Of a DNA stretch of 64,000 nucleotides, positions 1 through 9,265 are shown in pieces. The number at the start of each line of letters is the position of its first letter. Within the stretch, counting starts at the first letter, position 1. The notes under the pieces are model-generated. The model did not search any database and was not told where the DNA came from. It worked only from the letters and a program-made list of their open reading frames with translations. This stretch comes from Candidatus Colimorpha pelethequi. GTDB lineage: Bacteria > Bacteroidota > Bacteroidia > Bacteroidales > P3. Made by a program: the position numbers and the translations under genes. The stretch is taken from NCBI GenBank assembly GCA_018064245.1, contig JAGHVO010000036.1:1-64000 (forward strand), written 5' to 3'.

Positions 1-199
1 TTACAACACTTGTCTTTTGCTTTCCCGACGCCACCTTGCAAGCGCATTTTCTTTTAGTTAAAACAATCTTAAAATCTCAGTTTGTTTTTTTCGATTAAAC
101 AATAAAAGAAAATCAAACGACGTTATTAGGGAATATTTTTATTATTAAAGATTTTGTTTCTAACTTTTTTTTTTGAATTATTTGAAAACATATAACAAT

Positions 200-1195
200 A
201 TGAACGAAACTGTCAACATTCAAGAGCTCAACGCACGCATAGCACAGGAAAGCGCTTTTGCAGAGGCTCTGAGCAACGAGATTCGCAAAAACATCGTAGG
301 ACAAAAACACATGGTTGAAAGTCTGCTGATAGGACTGCTCAGCAACGGACACATTTTGTTGGAAGGCGTTCCTGGTTTGGCCAAGACAATGACAATCACC
401 ACCCTCGCCAAAGCCATCGACGCCAAGTTCAGCCGCATACAGTTCACCCCCGACTTGCTTCCCGCCGACCTTATCGGCACCATGATCTACAGCCAGAAGA
501 ACGAACGTTTTGACGTCAAGAAGGGTCCCATCTTCTCGAACTTGATTCTTGCGGATGAAATCAACCGTGCTCCGGCAAAGGTCCAGAGTGCACTGCTCGA
601 AGCCATGCAGGAACGACAAGTGACCATCGGCGAAAGCACCTTCAAGTTGGAAGAGCCTTTCTTGGTAATGGCTACGCAAAACCCCATTGAACAGGAGGGA
701 ACCTATCCCCTGCCCGAGGCACAGGTGGACCGTTTCATGCTCAAGGTGGTCATCAGCTATCCTACCCGCGAAGAAGAGCGTCAAATCCTTCACCAGCAGA
801 TGTGCGGCGGTTTCACGACACAGCAGCCCATCTTGAAACCCGAAGACATCCTTCACGCACGCGCATTGGTTCGTGAAGTCTATATGGACGAAAAGATTGA
901 GAACTACATCACCGACATTATTTTCGCAACCCGTTTCCCAGGGCAGTACGGTCTCGATAAATTGAACGGAATGATCAGCTACGGCGCATCTCCCCGTGGA
1001 AGCATCAACCTCGCAGCAGCCGCCAAGGCTTACGCATTCCTTCATCGAAGAGGATACGTCATTCCCGAAGACGTGCGCGCCATCGCCATGGATGTGCTCC
1101 GCCACCGCGTGGGTCTCACCTACGAAGCCGAAGCCGAGAACATCACCAGCGAAGAACTGGTCAACGAAATCCTCAACAGAGTGGATGTGCCCTAA
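200..1195 (+). CDS. moxR: MoxR-family AAA+ ATPase, first gene of the bat operon
   Basis: A 331-residue MoxR/AAA_3 ATPase. The Walker A motif GVPGLAKT lies near residues 56-63 and the Walker B region LADEINRAP near 120. Family members act as chaperone-like ATPases that work with VWA-domain partners, and the next genes encode DUF58 and VWA proteins. The ORF track starts at a TTG (173), but the ATG at 200 gives the usual N-terminus and is preferred. The 199 bases upstream are AT-rich and hold no gene I can support. The DUF58 gene follows after 62 bases on the same strand, so the gene probably heads the operon. Confidence 0.95.
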   Translation: MNETVNIQELNARIAQESAFAEALSNEIRKNIVGQKHMVESLLIGLLSNGHILLEGVPGLAKTMTITTLAKAIDAKFSRIQFTPDLLPADLIGTMIYSQKNERFDVKKGPIFSNLILADEINRAPAKVQSALLEAMQERQVTIGESTFKLEEPFLVMATQNPIEQEGTYPLPEAQVDRFMLKVVISYPTREEERQILHQQMCGGFTTQQPILKPEDILHARALVREVYMDEKIENYITDIIFATRFPGQYGLDKLNGMISYGASPRGSINLAAAAKAYAFLHRRGYVIPEDVRAIAMDVLRHRVGLTYEAEAENITSEELVNEILNRVDVP

Positions 1196-1257
1196 TAGTG
1201 ACCAGAGAACAGGAATTAATGATTTGTGACTTGTGACTAACGAAAACGAAAACGAAA

Positions 1258-2124
1258 GTGGAACAAGATAGCGAAATCATAAAAAAGGTTCGAAAAATCG
1301 AGATAAAGGCCAGAGGGCTCTCCCGACAGCTTTTTTCGGGTGAATACCATAGCGCTTTCAAAGGGAGGGGTATGGCTTTCAGCGAAGTGCGTGAATATCA
1401 ATACGGCGACGACGTGCGCAGCATTGACTGGAACGTGACGGCACGACTGAATCACCCTTACGTCAAGATTTTCGAAGAAGAGCGAGAACTTACCGTTATG
1501 TTGTTGGTGGACACCAGCGGCAGTAACCATTTCGGCACAAACCACCAGTTCAAGGAAGAGCTGGTTGCCGAAGTGGCCGCCACCATTGCTTTCAGTGCCA
1601 TCCAAAACAACGACAAAGTGGGCGTAATCTTCTTCAGCGACCATATCGAGAAATTCATTCCTCCCAAGAAGGGTCGCACTCATATCCTACGCATCATCCG
1701 CGAGCTCATCACTTTCCAGCCCGAAAGCAACGGCACCAACCTAACCGAGGCGTTGCGATACTTCACCAACGTCATCAAGAAACGCTGTACGGCATTTCTG
1801 CTCAGCGACTTCTACGACGAGAACTATAGCGATGCGTTGAAGATTGCCGCCAACAAGCACGATCTCGTGGCGGTGCGCATCACCGACGAGAAGGAACAGC
1901 AGTTGCCCAACCTCGGACTGGCAAAGTTCTACGATCCCGAAAGCGGACAGACCATCTGGGTGGACACCGCAAGCAAGCAAACGCGCGACGAGTTCGCCAA
2001 CGCCTACGAACAACACCGCAAACGTACCGACGAAACACTGAAAAAATACGGCATCGACCAAACAGAGCTCTACACGGGCGAAGATTTCGTAAAACCGCTG
2101 ATGAAATTGTTCAGGATGCGATGA
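1258..2124 (+). CDS. DUF58 domain protein of the bat operon
   Basis: A 288-residue DUF58 protein with the family signature YHSAFKGRGMAFSEVREYQ near residues 30-50, then a VWA-like fold with the DTSGS metal-site motif near residue 87. It is soluble, with no signal peptide or membrane segment. The start is a GTG; no ATG fits, and the following residues (EQDSEIIKKVRKIEIKARG) match the usual N-terminus. DUF58 genes sit next to moxR in Bacteroidota bat operons and are thought to act with the ATPase on a periplasmic or membrane target. Exact biochemistry is unknown. Confidence 0.93.
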   Translation: MEQDSEIIKKVRKIEIKARGLSRQLFSGEYHSAFKGRGMAFSEVREYQYGDDVRSIDWNVTARLNHPYVKIFEEERELTVMLLVDTSGSNHFGTNHQFKEELVAEVAATIAFSAIQNNDKVGVIFFSDHIEKFIPPKKGRTHILRIIRELITFQPESNGTNLTEALRYFTNVIKKRCTAFLLSDFYDENYSDALKIAANKHDLVAVRITDEKEQQLPNLGLAKFYDPESGQTIWVDTASKQTRDEFANAYEQHRKRTDETLKKYGIDQTELYTGEDFVKPLMKLFRMR

Positions 2125-2155
2125 CCATTGACTATTAAATGAGGTTCGAACTATC

Positions 2156-3040
2156 ATGAAAAGAATACTTTTATGCATCATCGTCTTGTGTGGCGTGAGC
2201 GGGTTGAGCGCACAGAATTTCTCGCTCGACCGCGACAGCATACTCATCGGCGACCAAGTCACGCTGAGTGTCTATGGGCCGAACTTCCCCACTCTTGACG
2301 AGCTCAACCAAGGCAACATCGTTGCGCTGCAACAATGGCTGGATACCACCAACGAGAACAACAAGCAGATAATCGTACAAAAAACCACCCTCACTTGCTT
2401 TGAAATAGGCTTGCACTGGCTCAAATTGGGAAATGATTCCATTCAGCTGACAGTCAACGACGTGCCCAACGTAGATACCACCAAGGCCGACATCCGCGAC
2501 ATCAGTCCCATTATGAAAGAGCCCTACACTTTCTGGGAAATCTTCCGTTGGATATTGCTCGCCATCGTTGTAGCAGCGCTGATTTTCGGCATCTGCTATA
2601 TCGTTAAACGCAAAAAAGCCAACCAACCCATCATCTCCATTCCCAAGGCTCCGCCACTACCCGCCGACCAAAAAGCGTTGAACGATTTGGAAGCTTTGCG
2701 GTTGAAACAGTTATGGCAACAAGGTCGCATCAAGGAATACCACACCGAGCTCACCGACATCGTGCGCAACTATCTGGAGAAACGCTACGGCATCGCCTCT
2801 ACCGAGATGACCAGCGACCAGACCATCGAGCAGTTCAACAACGTTCATCGCAACACTACGGACAGCAACGCTTCCGCACTGCTTGCCGACATTCTGCAGA
2901 CCGCCGACATGGTCAAGTTCGCCAAATCGGAGCCTTTGCCCTACGAGCACGACCGCTCCATGAACAACGCTACCGAATTTATACGCAAAGCCGAAGCCGA
3001 CAAGTCCGCAACCGAGGCTGGAAAGGAGGAACAAGCATGA
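2156..3040 (+). CDS. Membrane protein of the bat operon, DUF4381-like
   Basis: A 294-residue protein with a signal peptide (residues 1-20, ending LSAQ), an extracytoplasmic domain of about 105 residues, one membrane helix near 128-148 followed by KRKK, and a cytoplasmic helical tail. The tail (LKQLWQQGRIKEYHTELTDI, then VRNYLEKRYGI) resembles DUF4381. Its position between DUF58 and batA is the usual one for this family. The final codons overlap the batA start (ATGA), so the two are translationally coupled. Function is not established. Confidence 0.85.
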   Translation: MKRILLCIIVLCGVSGLSAQNFSLDRDSILIGDQVTLSVYGPNFPTLDELNQGNIVALQQWLDTTNENNKQIIVQKTTLTCFEIGLHWLKLGNDSIQLTVNDVPNVDTTKADIRDISPIMKEPYTFWEIFRWILLAIVVAALIFGICYIVKRKKANQPIISIPKAPPLPADQKALNDLEALRLKQLWQQGRIKEYHTELTDIVRNYLEKRYGIASTEMTSDQTIEQFNNVHRNTTDSNASALLADILQTADMVKFAKSEPLPYEHDRSMNNATEFIRKAEADKSATEAGKEEQA

Positions 3041-4035
3041 GCGATTACACATTTGCAAGACCCTGGATGCTGTGGCTGCTGGTTGTAGTGCCACTGCTTA
3101 TCGTATGGTACATTCTGCGCTACCGCAAACAGAAACCCGCCCTGCAATTCTCCAATATTGGGCTTTTCAAGAACGCCCACAAGACCTTCCGCCAACGTGC
3201 CTATCCATTGTTGGTAGCATTGCGACTCATCACAATCTCCGCCGTCATCGTCGCGCTGGCTCGTCCTCAACGGATGCTCAGCCGACAAGAAATGAAGGTG
3301 GAAGGCATCGACATCGTGATGGCCATGGATGTCAGCGGCAGTATGCTCGCCGAAGACTTCAAGCCCAACCGACTGGAAGCGGCGAAGAAAGTGGCAGCAA
3401 ATTTCATCGACGGCAGGAAGAACGACCGTATGGGTCTCGTTGTCTTTGCCGGCGAAGCCTTCACGCAAGTTCCCCTCACCATAGACCACAAAGTGCTGTT
3501 GGACCAACTTTCGAACCTCAAGACCGGTTTGTTGAAAGACGGCACCGCCCTTGGCGACGGACTCGCCACAGCCATCAACCGCATCAAGGACAGCGAAGCC
3601 AAGAGCAAAGTCATCATTTTGCTCACCGATGGCATCAACAACCAAGGATCTGTTGACCCTCAGAGTGCCGCCGAAATCGCAGCACTGTACGACATCCGTC
3701 TCTACACCATTGGCGTGGGCACCATGGGACTCGCCCCCTACCCTTTCCGCGACCCATTTGGACACATCCGCTACCAAAACATCGACGTGGAAATTGACGA
3801 GCCCTTGCTGACACAAATGGCAAAATCAACCAAAGACGGACAATATTTTCGCGCAACCAACAAGAAATCACTTGAATCCATCTTCGACGAGATTGATCAG
3901 ATGGAAAAAAGCAAAATCGACGTTACGCAATACGCCCAACAGAAAGACGAATACCTGCCTTTCCTGCTCATTGCGCTCTGCTCCCTGCTTCTGGAATTCA
4001 TACTCGGCCTTTTCTATTTCCGCAGTACACCCTAA
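3037..4035 (+). CDS. batA: BatA, VWA-domain membrane protein
   Basis: A 332-residue aerotolerance protein BatA. Two N-terminal membrane helices (about 10-28 and 58-78) are followed by a VWA domain with an intact MIDAS motif DVSGS near residue 98, and a C-terminal helix near 305-325. The ORF track extends the frame back to 2713, but that part runs in another frame over the previous gene. The ATG at 3037 overlaps the upstream stop and is preceded by AAGGAGG, a strong Shine-Dalgarno signal that is rare in this window. Bat proteins were linked to oxygen tolerance in Bacteroides fragilis. Confidence 0.95.
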   Translation: MSDYTFARPWMLWLLVVVPLLIVWYILRYRKQKPALQFSNIGLFKNAHKTFRQRAYPLLVALRLITISAVIVALARPQRMLSRQEMKVEGIDIVMAMDVSGSMLAEDFKPNRLEAAKKVAANFIDGRKNDRMGLVVFAGEAFTQVPLTIDHKVLLDQLSNLKTGLLKDGTALGDGLATAINRIKDSEAKSKVIILLTDGINNQGSVDPQSAAEIAALYDIRLYTIGVGTMGLAPYPFRDPFGHIRYQNIDVEIDEPLLTQMAKSTKDGQYFRATNKKSLESIFDEIDQMEKSKIDVTQYAQQKDEYLPFLLIALCSLLLEFILGLFYFRSTP

Positions 4036-4088
4036 AAGGTTCCACCCATCTCCTCTATTTACCATTCACCATTCACTATTCACCTAAA

Positions 4089-5147
4089 ATGATTCATTTT
4101 CAACATCCTGATTTATTATATTTGTTGCTTTTGTTGCCCTTGTTTTTGGCTGTATGGATTTGGATGCAACACAAAGGGAAACAAAGGTTGGCACAATTCG
4201 CCGACAAATCGATGTTCGGGCGACTCATTCCTGACGCTTCTTCGTGGCGTCCTACTTTGAAATTCTGTCTATTGCTTGCCGCGTTGGGTTGCATCATTCT
4301 CGCCATCGCCAATCCCCAAATGGGAAGCAAACTGGTGAAAGGCGAACACATCGGTGGCGACGTGGCGATATGTCTCGACGTCTCTAACAGTATGATGGCG
4401 GAAGACATTCAGCCCAACCGTCTGGAGCGCAGCAAGAAAGTAGTATCAAACCTTATGAGCCAAATGGCGGGCGACCGCATTTCGCTTGTGGTTTTTGCTG
4501 GCAGCAGTTACATTCAAATGCCACTCACCAACGACTACAGCGCCGTAAAACTTTTCCTCGACCAGATTGACTGCGAGATGATTGCCACTCAAGGTACCGC
4601 CATCGGCGACGCCATTGAGAAAGCCATGTCAACCTTTGGCTACGACGACCCCGACCGCGAATGGGAGAAGAACAAAAGCCGCGCCATCATTGTCATCTCC
4701 GATGGCGAGAACCATGAAGACGACGCCGAAGCCGCCGCCGCAACAGCCGCCGAAGAGGGCATTTTGGTGTGCACCATAGGCATGGGACTTCCCGAAGGAG
4801 CACCCATACCATCCTATCGCGGAGGCCAACGTGTAGGTTACAAAAAGGACATGACAGGCAACACCGTGACCACACAGCTCAACGAGCAGATGTTGGAAGG
4901 TATCGCCCATGCAGGCAAAGGCATCTACGTGCGTGCCGGCAACGTGAACGCCGACCTTCAGAAAGTGCTCGACCAGATTGACAAACTGGAGAAAAGCCAC
5001 TACGACGACGCAATGTTCTCGGAATACGAGAGCCGCTATCAGTATCCGCTTACGGCAGCATTCATTCTGCTAGTGGCAGAATTGCTCATTTTTGAGCGCA
5101 AGAATCGAAAAATCAATTGGGAAAAGATAATTGGAGCAAAAAAATGA
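4089..5147 (+). CDS. batB: BatB, VWA-domain membrane protein
   Basis: A 352-residue BatB. It has a helix at about 7-25, a second near 58-77, a VWA domain with the MIDAS motif DVSNS near 98, and a C-terminal helix near 318-336. It is a paralogue of BatA with the same architecture, and the two are thought to form a membrane complex. The 53-base gap after batA is made of CATTCAC/CACTATTCAC words like other gaps here. Its stop overlaps the batC ATG (ATGA). Confidence 0.95.
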   Translation: MIHFQHPDLLYLLLLLPLFLAVWIWMQHKGKQRLAQFADKSMFGRLIPDASSWRPTLKFCLLLAALGCIILAIANPQMGSKLVKGEHIGGDVAICLDVSNSMMAEDIQPNRLERSKKVVSNLMSQMAGDRISLVVFAGSSYIQMPLTNDYSAVKLFLDQIDCEMIATQGTAIGDAIEKAMSTFGYDDPDREWEKNKSRAIIVISDGENHEDDAEAAAATAAEEGILVCTIGMGLPEGAPIPSYRGGQRVGYKKDMTGNTVTTQLNEQMLEGIAHAGKGIYVRAGNVNADLQKVLDQIDKLEKSHYDDAMFSEYESRYQYPLTAAFILLVAELLIFERKNRKINWEKIIGAKK

Positions 5148-5962
5148 AACGACATATTCTTTTTTTAATGATGACATGTACTTTCCTCGCGCTGGCAGCG
5201 CAGGAAAGCACTATTCGCAGCAACATCCGCAGCGGCAACCGAGAATACAACAAGGAACGCTACGAAAACGCCGAGACCAAATATCGCAAGGCGTTGGAGC
5301 AAGACAGCACCTACTACCGCGGACAATACAACCTCGGAAATACGCTCTACAAGCAGAAACACTATGAGGAAGCTGCCACACACTACCAAAAAGCCATCGA
5401 AAATCCTAAAATGGACAAAAAACAGCGTCGCGACTGCTTTCACAATCTAGGCAATAGCTACTTGCAAGCAGGGTTGAAAGACCGTCAAAACGGGATGCAG
5501 AACTTTCAGCAAGCCGTCAACAGTTACCAAGAGGCGATGAAACTCGACCCGAAGAACGAAGACACACGCTACAACCTCTCCTACGCAAAAAAACTACTGG
5601 CACAAGCACAACAACAGCAACAAAACCAGCAAAATCAGAACGGTGGCGGGCAACAAAACCAAGACCAACAGAACAAGGATCAGCAAGGTCAAGGACAACA
5701 GAATCAAGACCAGAACAAAGACCAGCAAAACAAGGGGCAACAAAACAAAGACCAACAGAATCAAAACCAACAAAATAAGAATCAACAGAATCAAAACCAG
5801 CAGCAAAAACAGAACCAACAACAGCAGCAAGCTCAAAAGCAAAAGAAAGAAGATGCTGAACGTTTGTTGGAAGCCGTTCGCAACAACGAGAAAAACACAA
5901 TGAAAGACCAAAACAAGAAAGTCGCCGTTGGCCAAGCTGGAAGAATAGAAAAGGATTGGTAG
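5144..5962 (+). CDS. batC: BatC, TPR protein with Q/N/K-rich tail
   Basis: A 272-residue protein with a signal peptide (1-20, ALAAQ). TPR motifs follow at about 30-150 (ENAETKYRKALEQD, YRGQYNLGNTLYKQKHYEEA, KKQRRDCFHNLGNSYLQAG). A low-complexity tail of about 90 residues is built from QQNQDQ/QQNKDQ units. The ORF track uses a TTG at 5117; the ATG at 5144 overlaps the batB stop and begins the signal peptide, so it is used. BatC family proteins bind partners in the periplasm through TPRs. The repetitive tail may vary in length between strains because its DNA is slippage-prone. Confidence 0.92.
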   Translation: MKRHILFLMMTCTFLALAAQESTIRSNIRSGNREYNKERYENAETKYRKALEQDSTYYRGQYNLGNTLYKQKHYEEAATHYQKAIENPKMDKKQRRDCFHNLGNSYLQAGLKDRQNGMQNFQQAVNSYQEAMKLDPKNEDTRYNLSYAKKLLAQAQQQQQNQQNQNGGGQQNQDQQNKDQQGQGQQNQDQNKDQQNKGQQNKDQQNQNQQNKNQQNQNQQQKQNQQQQQAQKQKKEDAERLLEAVRNNEKNTMKDQNKKVAVGQAGRIEKDW

Positions 5963-6037
5963 CCATCAAAATCCACGTTCCACTTATAACACTCAACTCT
6001 TAATTCTTAACCCAAAACTCTTAACTGCCAAAGAAAG

Positions 6038-8614
6038 ATGTCTTTATCCAAAACAATGTATAAAAGAATTGTCGTTCTCGCACTTAGCCTCTTGTATTCA
6101 TTTGCCATCTTCGCACAAGAGATTTCCGTTCAGGCGCCCTCTGTAGTAGCCGTAGGACAACGGTTTCAAGTCACCTTCGAGGTCAATGGCAACGCCAAAG
6201 ACTTTCGTGCACCCACCTTCAAAGGTCTGAGCGTCTTGAGCGGTCCCAACCGCTCATCCTCTACCAGTATGAGCATCATCAACGGGAATGTTTCTCGCAG
6301 CGTCAGCAACGGATTCAGCTACGTGATCGGAGCCGATGTGGAAGGCACCTTCACCATTGGTCCTGCCAGTTGTACCGTTGACGGCAAGAAGATCAGCAGC
6401 AACAGTTTCACCATCAAGGTGGAAAAAGGAAATCCTCAGCAACAGCAACAAGCGCAGCAGCAACGTGGATGGGGCGCACAATCACAACAGCAACAACCAC
6501 AACAGCAACAAGCCACCGAGATTGACGGCAAATCACTCTTCGCCCGCGCCAGCATCAACAAAAGCAATCCCTATCAAGGAGAGCAAGTTATCATCACCTA
6601 CAAAATCTACACTCGCGTACCCATCAGTCAGTTTCAAATCGACAAACTGCCCGGCAACAAAGGTTTCTGGGCAGAAGACTTGAGTGAAGGCCGCGAAATC
6701 AAACAATACGAAGAGACCCTCAACGGAATGACCTACCAAGTGGCGGAGATTCGCCGTGGAGCCCTTTTCGCCCAGGAAAGCGGCAAGCTTACGATCTCGC
6801 CGCTCGACCTTGACGTTCTTGCCATGGTACAACGTCAACGCAGACGGTCCAACAGTATCTGGGACCTCTTCGACGACGCCTTCTTCAATCCCACACAAGC
6901 CGTTGAGAAGCACCTGCGCACCAACACGCTCAACGTCAATGTACGTCCGCTTCCATCGGCTCCTGACAACTATTGTGGCGGTGTAGGCAACTTTGACGTC
7001 AAGGGCGACGTGGACACACGCACCGTCAAGGCCAACGAAGCCATTACCTACCATGTGACCATCAGCGGTTCGGGCAACTTGATGCTCATCAACGAACCCA
7101 CAACTGATTTTCCATCCACCTTCGAGGTCTATGACCCACAGGTCAACGACAAAATAAACCGCAACGATGGCGGCGTGAGCGGCAGCCGCACCTTTGAATG
7201 GATTGTCATTCCCCGCAGCCAAGGCGACTACGAGATTCCCGCGTTCAATTTTGTCTATTTCGACCCGCAAAAAGGTTCTTACGTCACCAAGCAGGTGCCC
7301 GCAATCCCGCTCCACGTCGAGAAAGGCGACCCCAACGCAATGAAAAACGTGAGCAGCAACCAGAGCGACGTCAAACTGCTCAACTCCGACATCAACTATG
7401 TCAAGAGCAACACCTCGTTGCAACGCAAAGACGCGACATCGGTTCCCTTCTGGTTCTGGAGTGCTTTGGCGGCAATTATCCTCGCCACAATTGTGGCAAT
7501 GGTCATCGGTCTCAAGAAACAGCAGGCACAACAAGACATCGCCGGCACCCGTCTGCGCCGCGCCACCAAAGAGGCTCGCAGACGTCTCAAGAATGCCGAA
7601 AAACATCTGCGCAGCGGCGACGACAACAAGTTCTACGAAGAGATTTACAAAGCCATCTGGGGCTGCCTCTCCGACAAGTTCAACATCAACCTTGCCCAAC
7701 TTTCATCCGACACCGTGCGACAGAACCTCGAAGAGAAGCAAGTTTCCCAAGAACAGCAAGCACAAATCCTGCAAACCCTCGAAGATGTCGATTTCGCCCG
7801 TTTCGCCCCAGGCGACAGTAGCAAAAAGAAACAAGGCATCTACGACAAAGCCCTCAACATGATACGCAACCTTTCCTTCATTCTCATCCTCTGTCTGTCG
7901 GCATCCACAATATGCGCACAACCTACGGCAAAGATGCAACAGGCCTACAAAGCCTATACCGCCAACAACTACCAGCAGGCGATAGCCGACTACGAATCCA
8001 TCCTTTCCGAAGGCTACCAATCCGCCACACTTTACTACAACCTCGGCAACTGCTACTACCGCCAAATGGAGATGGGAAGAGCCATTCTCAACTACGAACG
8101 CGCACTCACCATCAATCCATCCGACAAGGAAGCACGCGAAAATCTGGATCTCTGCAACTCCAAAATCCAAGACAAGATTTCTTCCCTTCCCAGTTTCTTC
8201 CTAACCCGATGGTTCAAAGTCATCCAACACTGGTTTTCTCCCACGGGATGGCTCATCGCCGTACTTTTGTTCACGGCATTGTTGTGCGGAATTGTCGTGG
8301 TGTTCGTTCTCAGCAAAGATTACAAAACACGCAAGATTATGCTTGCCTCCAGCCTTGTGGCGTTGATACTGCTCATTTTCTCCATCACCAGCAGCATCTC
8401 CAGCATCCACAAACGCGACAACCACAATCACGCCATCGTAATGATGCCAGCTGCAGCAGTAAAGAGTTCGCCAGAGAACAGCAGTGTTGACAAGTTCCTT
8501 TTGCACGAAGGCACCAAAGTGACCATTGAAGAAAGCGTAGGAGATTGGTACAAAATCGCCCTCGCCGACGGCAACAAAGGCTGGATATACAACTCCGACG
8601 TAGAAAAAATCTAA
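6038..8614 (+). CDS. batD: BatD-BatE fusion protein (BatD + TPR + SH3)
   Basis: An 858-residue protein combining two usually separate Bat proteins. Residues 1-27 are a signal peptide. The BatD extracytoplasmic region (a Q-rich linker lies near 130-165) runs to a helix at about 470-492 and a cytoplasmic segment. At M608 a second signal-like segment begins (MIRNLSFILILCLSAS) and is followed by TPRs, helices near 735-757 and 766-786, and a C-terminal SH3-like domain (HEGTKVTIEESVGDWYKIA), which is the BatE architecture. No stop separates the halves. Topology is coherent if the inner signal acts as a membrane helix. Separate re-initiation at 7859 remains possible. Confidence 0.9.
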   Translation: MSLSKTMYKRIVVLALSLLYSFAIFAQEISVQAPSVVAVGQRFQVTFEVNGNAKDFRAPTFKGLSVLSGPNRSSSTSMSIINGNVSRSVSNGFSYVIGADVEGTFTIGPASCTVDGKKISSNSFTIKVEKGNPQQQQQAQQQRGWGAQSQQQQPQQQQATEIDGKSLFARASINKSNPYQGEQVIITYKIYTRVPISQFQIDKLPGNKGFWAEDLSEGREIKQYEETLNGMTYQVAEIRRGALFAQESGKLTISPLDLDVLAMVQRQRRRSNSIWDLFDDAFFNPTQAVEKHLRTNTLNVNVRPLPSAPDNYCGGVGNFDVKGDVDTRTVKANEAITYHVTISGSGNLMLINEPTTDFPSTFEVYDPQVNDKINRNDGGVSGSRTFEWIVIPRSQGDYEIPAFNFVYFDPQKGSYVTKQVPAIPLHVEKGDPNAMKNVSSNQSDVKLLNSDINYVKSNTSLQRKDATSVPFWFWSALAAIILATIVAMVIGLKKQQAQQDIAGTRLRRATKEARRRLKNAEKHLRSGDDNKFYEEIYKAIWGCLSDKFNINLAQLSSDTVRQNLEEKQVSQEQQAQILQTLEDVDFARFAPGDSSKKKQGIYDKALNMIRNLSFILILCLSASTICAQPTAKMQQAYKAYTANNYQQAIADYESILSEGYQSATLYYNLGNCYYRQMEMGRAILNYERALTINPSDKEARENLDLCNSKIQDKISSLPSFFLTRWFKVIQHWFSPTGWLIAVLLFTALLCGIVVVFVLSKDYKTRKIMLASSLVALILLIFSITSSISSIHKRDNHNHAIVMMPAAAVKSSPENSSVDKFLLHEGTKVTIEESVGDWYKIALADGNKGWIYNSDVEKI

Positions 8615-8680
8615 TACTCCCGTAGATTAGTGATTAGCGAACTGCGGGCTGACAATAGAAATCTTCTAATCTCCAAATTA

Positions 8681-9145
8681 ATGTCAAAGTCAATTCTTAA
8701 TTCTCTCACCGTGTCCCATATTGCATCACATCCCGGAATAGTAGAACAAGTAACCGCGCCCGCAAGCAAAAGCCGCCGTGGCAGCGTATTTGTAAAGATA
8801 GAAGTCATCAGTGCCTGCGCAACCTGCCACAGCCACAGCAGCTGCACCTTCGCCGAGAAGAAAGACAAAGTGGTGGAAGTGGAGACCGATGCATGGCAAG
8901 ACTACGCCGTGGGAGACAACGTAACGGTAAGCATTGATGAAGGACTCGGTCTGAAAGCGGTCTTTTTGGCATACGTACTGCCCTCGTTGCTGCTACTCAC
9001 CACATTTCTCGTTCTCTATTTTACAATTGGCGAGCTCTGGTCCGCACTCGGTACATTGCTCTGCGTCGGGCTGTATTGGTACGTCCTACTGAAATGTCGA
9101 AACCGCCTTCAAAAGCAGTTTACATTCACCCTCACCAAAGACTGA
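8681..9145 (+). CDS. rseC: RseC/SoxR-reducing family membrane protein
   Basis: A 154-residue RseC-type protein. The N-terminal domain carries the cysteine cluster CATCHSHSSC near residues 46-55 and VEVETDAWQDYAVGDNVTV. Two membrane helices follow at about 95-140. The ATG at 8681 is preferred to the GTG at 8630, which lies in word-repeat DNA. In many Bacteroidota this gene precedes the rnf electron-transport operon and is thought to help keep redox-sensitive systems reduced. No rnf genes are adjacent here. Confidence 0.88.
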   Translation: MSKSILNSLTVSHIASHPGIVEQVTAPASKSRRGSVFVKIEVISACATCHSHSSCTFAEKKDKVVEVETDAWQDYAVGDNVTVSIDEGLGLKAVFLAYVLPSLLLLTTFLVLYFTIGELWSALGTLLCVGLYWYVLLKCRNRLQKQFTFTLTKD

Positions 9146-9220
9146 GTCAAAGCCCTATCACCAGAAAGAAGTGCATTCCCATTGCAAGTAACCAACCATT
9201 AACCTTTTTGACAAAAATAG

Positions 9221-9242
9221 AGGGGCGCCGAACGGCGCCCCT
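9221..9242. terminator. Bidirectional hairpin terminator
   Basis: A perfect 9-bp stem (AGGGGCGCC / GGCGCCCCT) with loop GAAC sits between convergent rseC and pepD. T-rich tracts flank it on both strands, so it can end transcription from both sides. Confidence 0.9.
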
Positions 9243-9265
9243 AATTATTTTATCATCCATAAATC

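Noticed and set aside
2713-3036. N-terminal extension of BatA in the ORF track
   Set aside because: It is the previous gene read in another frame; the ATG at 3037 has a good Shine-Dalgarno site and gives the family N-terminus.
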